Positions 38,689 through 47,131 of a stretch of 64,000 bases of DNA are shown piece after piece. The notes under the pieces are model-generated. The model saw only the letters and a program-made list of their open reading frames with translations. It was not told where the DNA came from and did not search any database. The position numbers were made by a program, and so were the translations under genes. Source of the DNA: an uncultured Lachnospiraceae bacterium (GTDB taxonomy: Bacteria > Bacillota > Clostridia > Lachnospirales > Lachnospiraceae); NCBI GenBank assembly GCA_947626915.1, contig CANQUA010000006.1, positions 1-64,000 on the forward strand, given 5' to 3'. Every line of letters starts with the position of its first letter. The first letter of the stretch is position 1.

Positions 38689-40206
38689 TCAGCTAAATTT
38701 TCTGAGCCCCTTCGGGTAATGGTTCTTCAGGCTGTCCCCCACCCGTTTCGCCCAGCCCAGAGGCCAGCCGTCCAGAAGCATCAGCGTCCAGCCGTCCGGC
38801 CCCTGCCTGCCGGCCCCCGCCGCGATCGTTTCTCCCCGCAGATACCGGCCGGCCTCCTCTTCGGTCAGTTCGCACCGCCGCCGGACCTGCTCCTTCCGCA
38901 GGTACAGCGCCAGCGCGTGGGACGGCTCGAAGCGGCCGTTCTTCACGGTTCCCAGATGCAGGCCGGGGCGCAGGACTCTGAGACCTGCGTAATCCGGCAT
39001 TCCGGCCGGAACATGGTAAAGCTGGCCGCCGAAAAGCGCGAACCGTCCGCCGCCCAGAATCTCCCCGCGGAAATTCTCCCCGCAGAACCCGCGCCAGAGT
39101 CCTTCCGCCGCACTGCCGCCGGACCGGGTCCCCGGCGCGTCTTTCTGTCCTTTTCGCCGGAATTTCCCCGGGAAAGCGCCGGTTTGCGCAGGCGCTTCCT
39201 GCCGGAAGCCTTCCTCGTCTCCGCCCTGTTTTCGCAGAACCGCGATATAATGGCCCTCGCCCTCCGCCTGATGGGGCCAGATCCTCCGGGTGTACGCCAG
39301 CTCCGGCCGTCCGTTTCCTCCCGGGACCCAGTCCGGCCGTCCGGCGGAAACGCCCTCGCAGCCGTCCGTTTCCTCCACCGAGAAATCCGGATGACGGTCC
39401 AGAAATCCCTGGATGCTGCCTTCATTTTCCTCCGGCGCAAAGGTGCAGGTAGAATAGACCAGCCTTCCGCCGGGACGCAGCATCACCGCCGCACAGTCCA
39501 GGATCTCAGCCTGGCGCGCGCTGCAAAGCCTCACATGCTCCTCGCTCCATTCGTTCCGCGCCGTCTCGTCCTTGCGGAACATCCCCTCCCCCGAACAGGG
39601 CGCGTCCGCCAGAACCCGGTCAAAGAAACCTGCGAAACGTTCCTCCAGCCGCCCGGGGGATTCATTGGTCACCACCACGCCTGCAGAGCCGAACCGCTCC
39701 ACATTCTGGGACAGGATCCTGGCGCGGGCCGGGTGGATCTCATTGCTCACCAAAAGCCCTTGTCCCGCCATACGCCCTGCGATCTGCGTGGTCTTGCCGC
39801 CGGGCGCCGCGCAGAGATCCAGGATCCTCTCCCCCGGCCGGGGATCCAAAAATTCCACGACAGCCATGGCGCTGGGCTCCTGGATGTAATAAAGCCCCGC
39901 CTCGTGGTACGGGTGCCTGCCGGGACGGGTCCCGGCGTCGTAATAATACCCCTCCCGCGCCCACAAAACCTTGCGCAGATGAAAGAGGGCGGAAAGCGTT
40001 TCCAGCGCCGCCTTCTCCGCCTCCCGATCCCCCAGCCGCAGCGGATTCAGCCGCAGCCCCATGGTCCGCGGCCGGCGGAAGCTCTCCAGGAAATCCCCGT
40101 ACGCATCGCCAAGCAGCCGCTCCATACGCACGCAGAAAGCCGCGGGAAGATCCGGTTCCGAAACTTCCCGCAGCATCTCCGTCTCTCTGTTTAAATCCAG
40201 ATCCAT
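38689..40206 (-). CDS. RsmB/RsmF (NOL1/NOP2/Sun) family rRNA (cytosine-C5) methyltransferase
   Basis: ILDLCAAPGGKTTQIAGRMAGQGLLVSNEI, DAPCSGEGMFRKDE, LVYSTCTFAPEENEG. Confidence 0.93.
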   Translation of the reverse strand: MDLDLNRETEMLREVSEPDLPAAFCVRMERLLGDAYGDFLESFRRPRTMGLRLNPLRLGDREAEKAALETLSALFHLRKVLWAREGYYYDAGTRPGRHPYHEAGLYYIQEPSAMAVVEFLDPRPGERILDLCAAPGGKTTQIAGRMAGQGLLVSNEIHPARARILSQNVERFGSAGVVVTNESPGRLEERFAGFFDRVLADAPCSGEGMFRKDETARNEWSEEHVRLCSARQAEILDCAAVMLRPGGRLVYSTCTFAPEENEGSIQGFLDRHPDFSVEETDGCEGVSAGRPDWVPGGNGRPELAYTRRIWPHQAEGEGHYIAVLRKQGGDEEGFRQEAPAQTGAFPGKFRRKGQKDAPGTRSGGSAAEGLWRGFCGENFRGEILGGGRFALFGGQLYHVPAGMPDYAGLRVLRPGLHLGTVKNGRFEPSHALALYLRKEQVRRRCELTEEEAGRYLRGETIAAGAGRQGPDGWTLMLLDGWPLGWAKRVGDSLKNHYPKGLRKFS

Positions 40207-40216
40207 ACGCAAATCC

Positions 40217-41848
40217 TCATCTTCCAAACAGGGTCCCCAATATCCCGCGGCCGATGCTGGCGCCCAGATTGCCGCCCAGCTTTTTGCCGAAGCTGCCGCC
40301 GATGGATTTGCCAAGCTCGTTGCCCACCTCGCGGCCGATGGTTCCCGCCGCCGTCTTCGCCACGTTGGAAACCGCCCGCTTCCTCGCTTTCTCCGCGGAT
40401 TCCTTTTCTCTGGCCTCCTCTTTCGCTTTCCGCTCCGCTTCCTTCGCCTCCGCTTTGGCCTGGCGCTCCGCCTCCTTCGCGGCTTCTTTCGCGGCCTGCT
40501 CTTCGGCCTTCTGCTTCTCCGCCAGCGCCTTCTGTTCCTCTTCCTCCTGTTTCTGCTGCTTCTGCTTCCTCTGGAAAAACTCGTAGGCCGAGTCCCGGTC
40601 TACCATCGTACCGTACCTGGCGTACAGCAGATTGGAATGAATCTCCTCCTGGCGGACTTCGTCGGAGACCGGCCCCATCAGGCTCTGGGGCGGCAGGATC
40701 TTCGCCCGCTGCACCACCATCGGGGAACCGTCCTCCTGCAGAAACGATACCAGCGCCTCACCGATGCCCAGCTGGGTCAGCGCTTCCTTCGTATCAAACT
40801 CCGGATTGATGCGGAACGAATCCGCCGCCGCTTTCACCGCCTTCTGGTCTGACGGCGTATAGGCATGGAGCGCATGCTGGATCTTATTGCCCAGCTGTCC
40901 CAGCACGCCGTCCGGAATATCCCGCGGACTCTGGGTGATAAAATAAACGCCCACGCCCTTGGAACGGATCAGCTTCACGACCTGCTCGATCTTCTGCAGC
41001 AGCGCTTTGGGCGCGCCGTCGAACAGCAGATGGGCCTCGTCAAAGAAAAATACCATCCGCGGTTTTTCACAGTCTCCCGCCTCCGGCATGACCTCGAACA
41101 GTTCCGAAAGCATCCACAGCATAAAGGTGGAATACAGCATGGGGCTCTGGATCAGGCTCGCGCTGTGGAGAATGTGGATCGTTCCCTTTCCGGAAAAATC
41201 CGTCCGGAACCAGTCGTGGATATCCAGCGCCGGCTCCCCGAAAAACGCCTCTCCCCCTTGCTCCTCCAGCGCCGTCAGGTTCCGCAGGATGCTGCCGATG
41301 CTCTGTTTGGGCAGATTGCCGTAAGCCGCCCCGTAATCCTTATTGTTCTCCGACACATAATTCAGCATGGCCCGCAGATCCTTGCTGTCCAGAAGCAGCA
41401 ATCCCTCGTCGTCCGCGATCCTGAACACGATCGACAAAACATCGCTCTGGGCCGGCGTCAGATCCATAAGCCGCGCCAAAAGCGTCGGTCCCATTTCGCT
41501 GATCGTGGTCCGCAGAGGCAGCCCCTGCTTCCCGAAGAGATCCCAGAAACAGACCGGATAGGCGTGATACTGAAATCCAGCTTCCTTCAGGCCGAATTTC
41601 TCCATGCGCTTCTGCATATCCTCGCTGTCGGTTCCCGGCCGGCACATGCCCGCCAGATCCCCCTTCACGTCCGCCAAAAACACCGGCACGCCGGCGTCGC
41701 TGAACGATTCCGCCATCACCTTCAGCGTAATCGTTTTGCCGGTGCCCGTCGCGCCCGCGATCAGTCCGTGCCGGTTCGCCATCTGCGGCAGGATATTCAG
41801 TTTCTCTCCGCCGGCCGTTCCCATCCATATTTTTCCGTCATACAGCAT
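40217..41848 (-). CDS. HerA-like (DUF853/YjgR type) ATPase
   Basis: MANRHGLIAGATGTGKTITLKVMAESFSDAGVPVFLADVKGDL; charged Ala/Lys/Glu linker and Gly-rich C-terminus. Confidence 0.92.
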   Translation of the reverse strand: MLYDGKIWMGTAGGEKLNILPQMANRHGLIAGATGTGKTITLKVMAESFSDAGVPVFLADVKGDLAGMCRPGTDSEDMQKRMEKFGLKEAGFQYHAYPVCFWDLFGKQGLPLRTTISEMGPTLLARLMDLTPAQSDVLSIVFRIADDEGLLLLDSKDLRAMLNYVSENNKDYGAAYGNLPKQSIGSILRNLTALEEQGGEAFFGEPALDIHDWFRTDFSGKGTIHILHSASLIQSPMLYSTFMLWMLSELFEVMPEAGDCEKPRMVFFFDEAHLLFDGAPKALLQKIEQVVKLIRSKGVGVYFITQSPRDIPDGVLGQLGNKIQHALHAYTPSDQKAVKAAADSFRINPEFDTKEALTQLGIGEALVSFLQEDGSPMVVQRAKILPPQSLMGPVSDEVRQEEIHSNLLYARYGTMVDRDSAYEFFQRKQKQQKQEEEEQKALAEKQKAEEQAAKEAAKEAERQAKAEAKEAERKAKEEAREKESAEKARKRAVSNVAKTAAGTIGREVGNELGKSIGGSFGKKLGGNLGASIGRGILGTLFGR

Positions 41849-42011
41849 ATTCTTTCCTCCCTGTTCTTCTGTTTTCGCACATTCCGTTCCCAGCCGTCCG
41901 CCGCAGTTTTCCCGCTGCCGTCCGGCGCCGGTTTTCGCCGCTCAAACGCCCGGCTGACCTGTCCGACGACCTGCAAACGGACTTCTGAACGCCGTCGCCA
42001 GACTCAGCCGC

Positions 42012-42989
42012 TCATGTCCGGCTGTCCTGCCCGTTCTGCCCGAACGTCATCCTGAGCTGCTCAAATGGTTCTTCTTTTCTGGTGATGACATCGTAAAGCC
42101 GTTCCTCCGTCATCGTATACGGGACGGCCCCCTTTTCGATCAGTTTCCGGTTCCCGTCGTACTCCTTATGGTCCCATACCAGCACCTTCGTCCACTCGTT
42201 CCGCAGGGCCTCGGCCGCTCCGTTCCAGGTGCCTCCTCTGTTATAATCGGACGAGACCACGAACGCGCCGTACGCGGAGGCGTAGATATATTTGTTCCGA
42301 TTCATGGCCCTTGCCGCCGAGAACCCGGCGTCCGGCTTCCTGTCCGACAAAAGCAGCAGCTTCCCGTCTATGATCCGCTCCAACGTCTCCCGTTTCCGGA
42401 TCCGGGCCGTCATCGCATCCGCCAGGAACGCCACCGCCGCGCCGCCGTGTCCGATCGCGGACGTCTCGGAAATGGTGTCTACGCCTCTCGCTCCGCCCGA
42501 ATACACGACCAGCTTTTCCAGGGCCGCCTTCTCCGCCAGACGGTCGGCAAACACCATGCCCGCCTCGTCCACGTTGCGGGAACCTACGACGGCGACGCCT
42601 ACCTTTCCCGCCAGCGACAGATCTCCGGCGTAAAACAGCACCGGCGGCGTCTTCCGCTTCAATTTCCGCTTCAGCAGCGGCGGATAGGCGGGATCAAACA
42701 ACGTCACGGCCCCGATCCCTTTCCGTTCCAGACCGTCCAGCTCAAACGCCGCGCTTCTGCCGCGCGTGCAGAGAGACCGGATCCGCGCCGCTTCCTCCTC
42801 CGTGCAGGAAAGTCTTTCCCGCCATTGCTCCGCCGGTTCCAGGACAGCCCTCGGTTCCAGGCCGCAGGCAATCACGCGGTCCAGAAACGCGCTCCATTCT
42901 CCCGGAGAAAACGGCCTTAGGTTCTCATCCTTTATGCCGACATAAGAGCAAAGCAAAATCGCGCACATGGCGTTATCCGAAAATTTCAT
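42012..42989 (-). CDS. DprA/Smf-like Rossmann-fold protein (divergent)
   Basis: AYPPLLKRKLKRKTPPVLFYAGDLSLAGKVGVAVVGSRNVDEAGMVFADRLAEKAALEKLVVYSGGARGVDTISETSAIGHGG. Confidence 0.85.
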   Translation of the reverse strand: MKFSDNAMCAILLCSYVGIKDENLRPFSPGEWSAFLDRVIACGLEPRAVLEPAEQWRERLSCTEEEAARIRSLCTRGRSAAFELDGLERKGIGAVTLFDPAYPPLLKRKLKRKTPPVLFYAGDLSLAGKVGVAVVGSRNVDEAGMVFADRLAEKAALEKLVVYSGGARGVDTISETSAIGHGGAAVAFLADAMTARIRKRETLERIIDGKLLLLSDRKPDAGFSAARAMNRNKYIYASAYGAFVVSSDYNRGGTWNGAAEALRNEWTKVLVWDHKEYDGNRKLIEKGAVPYTMTEERLYDVITRKEEPFEQLRMTFGQNGQDSRT

Positions 42990-43228
42990 GCTTCATCTCC
43001 GCTTCTGCCGGCCGTATTGTCCGGCGCGAAAGGAAAGGCCCTGCCGTTTCCTTTCTTCCTGAGTTTGTCTCCGCAGGCCGCGAACGTCCGGCGGGAATCT
43101 GTCATACCGTCCACCAGCAGAACATTTCCGGTACAGGCAATTTTTCCGCGTTTCCCTCTGCTAAAATTATACAGGGTTTTCCCGCACGTTTCAACCATAA
43201 CTTACGGTTCGGGCCGTGCAAATACGCA

Positions 43229-43258
43229 AAAAACTGCAGGTCTCCGCCTGCAGTTTTT
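43229..43258. terminator. Intrinsic terminator hairpin
   Basis: AAAAACTGCAGG TCTCCG CCTGCAGTTTTT. Confidence 0.85.
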
Positions 43259-43286
43259 CAAAAATATCTTCGCCCCTCACCGTTTC

Positions 43287-43766
43287 TCACAGATCAATCT
43301 TCATATCCTCGCCGCCGACGCCGTTTACCACATAATATACGACGCCTTCTTCCGGCTTCACATAGATATCGATCGAAGCCGGCTCCCCGTCGGGAACCGC
43401 CCCGGCCGCGGCAGCTTTCACCGCTTCCACCACGTCGGCCACCTTATATTCCAGGCCGGCAAACTGTACGGTCACAGTCGTTTCCGGTTCTTTTACAGTT
43501 TCTTTTCCGGCGCTTCTCTTCCTGGAAGCCGGCTTGGATTCTCCTGCTTCCGCCGTTTTTGCCGCACTCTTCCTGGTTCTGGTCTTCTTCTCTGCCGGAG
43601 CCGTCTCAACTGTCTTCTCCGCAGTCTTTCTGGCTCCGGTTTTCTTCGTCTCCGCTGCCGTCCCCTCAGCGGCCGTCTTTCTGGTCCTGGTCTTCCTGGC
43701 CGGCTTCTCCTCCGCCGCCGTTTCCACCATCGTCTCCGTCATATCCTTCATTTCTGGCATAATCAT
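43287..43766 (-). CDS. DUF6465-like protein with Lys/Arg/Ala-rich N-terminal tail
   Basis: KPARKTRTRKTAAEGTAAETKKTGARKTAEKTVETAPAEKKTRTRKSAAKT..., C-terminal VQFAGLEYKVADVVEAVKAAA. Confidence 0.8.
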   Translation of the reverse strand: MIMPEMKDMTETMVETAAEEKPARKTRTRKTAAEGTAAETKKTGARKTAEKTVETAPAEKKTRTRKSAAKTAEAGESKPASRKRSAGKETVKEPETTVTVQFAGLEYKVADVVEAVKAAAAGAVPDGEPASIDIYVKPEEGVVYYVVNGVGGEDMKIDL

Positions 43767-43880
43767 TTCCTCCTGCAGGCTTCACGCCTTATATCTTGTC
43801 AGATCCTGGTCTGAACCTGATCTGCAAAATAAATTTATTGGTAGTATAAAACGATTTCCGGTTTTTGTCAACCAAACCGC

Positions 43881-43909
43881 AAAAACCTGTTGCTTTTATG
43901 AGGTTTTTT
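43881..43909 (-). terminator. Candidate terminator downstream of the Rpn-family gene
   Basis: AAAAACCT...AGGTTTTTT hairpin. Confidence 0.5.
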
Positions 43910-44124
43910 CTTATTTTCCCGCTATTTTATCCAAAATGCAAGTCATTTATACATGTCCCGGTCCGTCAAACCGCATTCATAAAGCCACAGGAAACCGGCA
44001 GACCGCTCCTGCCGCTCCGGTCCCGCTGCACAGCGAAAGAAAAATTATGCCAATATTCCATACATCCCCCTGTACGCCGGAGAAAACGCGCCGGAGAGAC
44101 CGCAATTGATATCCAGACCGGAGA

Positions 44125-45129
44125 TCACTGTTCCTGCAGCTTCCGAACCGTCTCCGGGGGAAGACCGAGGATCCGGGCAATCTGGTCCGGAGAAAGCGTG
44201 CCGTCTTTCAGAAGCTTGACGGCGGCGTCGATATACCCTTCCTCCCGGCTCAGCCGTTTCTCATTCTGGATGTGCAGTTCTTCGTCATATTCTTCCAGGA
44301 TCATGTCCGTCACCTCCGCACGGTTTTTCAAAAGAATATCCGACAACACCCCGTCCGCTATACACTCGTCAATCGCACGGTCCGCCGCCGCGCGCAGCGT
44401 CATGCCCTCCGTTCGGTATTGACGGATCAATCCCACCAGCCGCGCATATTCCGCCAGCCGGCGGCAGTTCTCCATCAGCTCCCGGTTGTGTCCGTGGTTG
44501 ATGTTCACCACATGGGCAACGCACTCCAGCGCCGGGCCGTATCTGCCCGCAGCCGATTCATGGCCGCCCTCCGGACCGGCCCCGTCCGCGGCATGATTTT
44601 CCCTGCCCGCAGTAGCGCAGATCGCGCCGCCATTTCCCTGCTCTGTACTGTCCCTGCCGCCCTTGGACCGCGCCGCCATATCCTGCAGCATTTCCCCGTC
44701 TTTCACAAATGAATCCGACAGCCGCAGCTCCTGCCGGTCCGGCTGCTCCTTCGTCCCATTATAAAATACCACATACCGGGGAGCCGGGAGCGTCAGTCTG
44801 ACCGACGAATAAATGTCCAGGCCATGGGACGCCACATACCCCTTATACAGCGCCGCCAGATAAAAGACGCCCCGCAGCGGCATGTTCGGGTTCCAGGTGG
44901 ACTGCGCCTCGTACAGGTTCATGTCGGCCCGGAAAAGAAACGAGACGTCGTTCTTCATCCCCATATAGACGACATTTTCCAGCGTGTTGAACTCCAGGTC
45001 ATCCGGGTTGTCATAGGCCGTACCGTTCATGGCGTTGTAAAGGGAGAGCGCGTCTTTCGCGTCGGAGAAGACAAGCGCAAACAGGGTGGACTTGTGTTCC
45101 CGGTTGATCGTAGTTTTGTTTTCCGGCAT
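44125..45129 (-). CDS. Rpn family recombination-promoting nuclease/putative transposase
   Basis: NREHKSTLFALVFSDAKDALSLYNAMNGTAYDNPDDLEFNTLENVVYMGMKNDVSFLFRADMNLYEAQSTWNPNMPLR. Confidence 0.9.
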   Translation of the reverse strand: MPENKTTINREHKSTLFALVFSDAKDALSLYNAMNGTAYDNPDDLEFNTLENVVYMGMKNDVSFLFRADMNLYEAQSTWNPNMPLRGVFYLAALYKGYVASHGLDIYSSVRLTLPAPRYVVFYNGTKEQPDRQELRLSDSFVKDGEMLQDMAARSKGGRDSTEQGNGGAICATAGRENHAADGAGPEGGHESAAGRYGPALECVAHVVNINHGHNRELMENCRRLAEYARLVGLIRQYRTEGMTLRAAADRAIDECIADGVLSDILLKNRAEVTDMILEEYDEELHIQNEKRLSREEGYIDAAVKLLKDGTLSPDQIARILGLPPETVRKLQEQ

Positions 45130-45198
45130 AAACTTACCTCCTTTATTTTACATCAAAATGGCGCTGCTTGTAAACAGCAAATTTCGGAAGCAGGGCAG

Positions 45199-45236
45199 GG
45201 TTCGCCAGCCAAAAGGAGCAGGTTCGCCAGCCAAAA
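45199..45236. repeat. Direct repeat, 16 bp core, 2 copies
   Basis: GGTTCGCCAGCCAAAA at 45199-45214 and 45221-45236. Confidence 0.85.
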
Positions 45237-45255
45237 CGGCTGTCTGCGAAGCAGG

Positions 45256-45423
45256 ACCGCAGACGAGGCAGAGCTGCAAGTTGGACAGAACCGCAGATGA
45301 GGCAGAATCGCAGGCAGAGAAAACCGCAGCCAGAGCAAAGCTGCAAATGGAGCAGAACCGTAACCGAAGCAAATCTCCAAATGGAACAGCCCCGTAACCA
45401 AATCAGAACCGCAAATGGGCCAG
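45256..45423. repeat. Degenerate tandem repeat, about 34 bp x 5
   Basis: Units of 33, 31, 36, 34 and 34 nt with consensus near AACCGYAACNRAAGCAAANCTGCAAATGGANCAG. Confidence 0.75.
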
Positions 45424-45802
45424 CCCCTCAGGAACTGCGCAAGCCGCAGCCTCGCATATCCGCACATTTATCTTTTGTAAAAGCTGTAAGTGGATTCTGC
45501 CGGAGAAAATCCGGCGGGAATACCGAAAACAAATGACTGTTCAATCAGAAGTATACCAGACCGTGAGAAAAACCGCAAGCAATTTTTCACGGCGTCAAAC
45601 CGGCATCAGGAATTCCCGCTGCCAAAATACCCGCTGTCAAACTGTCAGAATACCGTCCTTCAAAAGCACTTTTTGTCCGCCGATTTTTTACGCCGGAAAA
45701 CAGAAAACGGACTCCGAAAAGTCCGCAATCCGCAGCTTATATAAACTTACATAAAACTACAGCCCCAAACCTCAGAAATCTTGCCCGCCCTGCCGCCTGA
45801 CG

Positions 45803-46561
45803 CTAAAGAAACAATTCATTTTCCTTACGCCCGGAACACGCCTTTTTGATCGCCAATGCCGCAGCGGATACCATCACGCCGTTGACCTTCCGCGCTTTCT
45901 GAGGACAGACAAAAACGCACCGCATACAGGAAATGCACGTTTTCCCATCCGTTATCCTGGGATTTTCGGGATTGATCGCCTGCGCGGGACATTGCTTCGC
46001 GCAGAGACCGCATTCTGTGCAGGAAGAATCTGCTTTCGGCACAAGGCCGACGCCGCCGGCCTTTTTGTAAGGCCGGTTCCCGGGAATAACCGGCTTCCTC
46101 CGATCGCCTCTTTGGAGTTTCTCATGGATCTTCCCTGCAAAGCCGGCCAGCTGCTCACAGTCCGCACGATCCGGCCGCCCCGCCGCGTACTGATGCATGA
46201 TGGAATGCTCCGCAACGGCTGAAACCGCGGCGATCACCTGAAATCCGCACGCTTCCGCGGCATCTTCCATCTGAACCAGCGTGTCCTCATAGGCCCGGTT
46301 CCCATAAACGGCGGCCAATATACAGTTCGCCCCGTTCCCCCTGATTTTGCCAAGCCTTTCCAGCGCGAGCCGCGGGGCAAGCCCTCCAAACGACGGCATT
46401 GCAATCAGCACCACATCCTCCGGCTGAAAAACGATTTTCGAATCATCCGTATCCGCGGCCGAAAGATCGATGGTATCGGCAGACGGCCAATCTTTTGTAA
46501 TCGCTTCCGAGACTTTTTCCGTTCCTCCCGTGGGGCTGAAAAGGATTTTCACATATTTCAT
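45803..46561 (-). CDS. EFR1-type flavodoxin-like/4Fe-4S ferredoxin fusion protein
   Basis: KILFSPTGGTEKVSEAI plus CTECGLCAKQCPAQAINPENPRI and CISCMRCVFVCPQKAR. Confidence 0.92.
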   Translation of the reverse strand: MKYVKILFSPTGGTEKVSEAITKDWPSADTIDLSAADTDDSKIVFQPEDVVLIAMPSFGGLAPRLALERLGKIRGNGANCILAAVYGNRAYEDTLVQMEDAAEACGFQVIAAVSAVAEHSIMHQYAAGRPDRADCEQLAGFAGKIHEKLQRGDRRKPVIPGNRPYKKAGGVGLVPKADSSCTECGLCAKQCPAQAINPENPRITDGKTCISCMRCVFVCPQKARKVNGVMVSAAALAIKKACSGRKENELFL

Positions 46562-46580
46562 AAACCCATTCCTCCTGTGA

Positions 46581-46645
46581 TGTAAAATTTAGAATTACAT
46601 CTTCGTTCATTATACTGCCGGAATGGTGTAATGTCAACCTTTACA
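46581..46645. promoter_or_regulatory. Divergent promoter region with two TGTAA-N9-TTACA inverted repeats
   Basis: Sites at 46581-46599 and 46627-46645; minus strand TTGACA-N17-TATAAT (46637-46609) for the EFR1 gene. Confidence 0.8.
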
Positions 46646-46690
46646 ACAGGACAGAATTTTGATAAAATAACGGCGGGAGGACAGACGCTT

Positions 46691-47131
46691 ATGCAGATCA
46701 GTAAAAAATGTTCCATCGCCATCCATTGCCTGGTATTTATAAATGAGTACGGACGGCAGAGAAAAGTCACCAGCGAACTACTGTCGCTGTCAACCGGATG
46801 CAACCCGGTAATCATCCGCAATATCCTGAGTTCCCTGAAAAAAGCAGGCATCGTTGCGGTCCCGCCCGGGACGGGCGGCGCTACCATAGAACCGCCCCTG
46901 GAGGAGATTTCATTATACCAGATATGTCGGGCGGTGGAGCCGGACGCCATCAGCAAGCTGATCGGGATACATTCTTCCGCCTCTTTGCTCTGTCCGGTCG
47001 GAAGAAACATCGGCCGCGTCCTCGGAAACGCCTACCAGACAGTCCAGGAGGATCTGGCCGACAGTCTGAAGCGCATTTCTCTGCAGAATATAGTCGACGA
47101 ATACCATGCAGTCCTTGCTCAGGCGGAGTGA
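46691..47131 (+). CDS. Rrf2 family transcriptional regulator
   Basis: MQISKKCSIAIHCLVFINEYGRQRKVTSELLSLSTGCNPVIIRNILSSLKKAGIVAVPPGTGGATIE; GGAGG RBS. Confidence 0.92.
   Translation: MQISKKCSIAIHCLVFINEYGRQRKVTSELLSLSTGCNPVIIRNILSSLKKAGIVAVPPGTGGATIEPPLEEISLYQICRAVEPDAISKLIGIHSSASLLCPVGRNIGRVLGNAYQTVQEDLADSLKRISLQNIVDEYHAVLAQAE

Noticed and set aside
38296-40194. 632-aa plus-strand ORF
   Set aside because: Antisense to the RsmF-like methyltransferase and D,D-carboxypeptidase genes.
40865-42055. 396-aa plus-strand ORF
   Set aside because: Antisense to the HerA-like ATPase; no domain motif.
45256-45423. Possible CRISPR array
   Set aside because: Units are contiguous and imperfect, with no conserved repeat/unique spacer alternation and no cas genes in the window.
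45143-45536. Small overlapping ORFs on both strands
   Set aside because: Created by the degenerate tandem repeat; biased composition and no RBS support.
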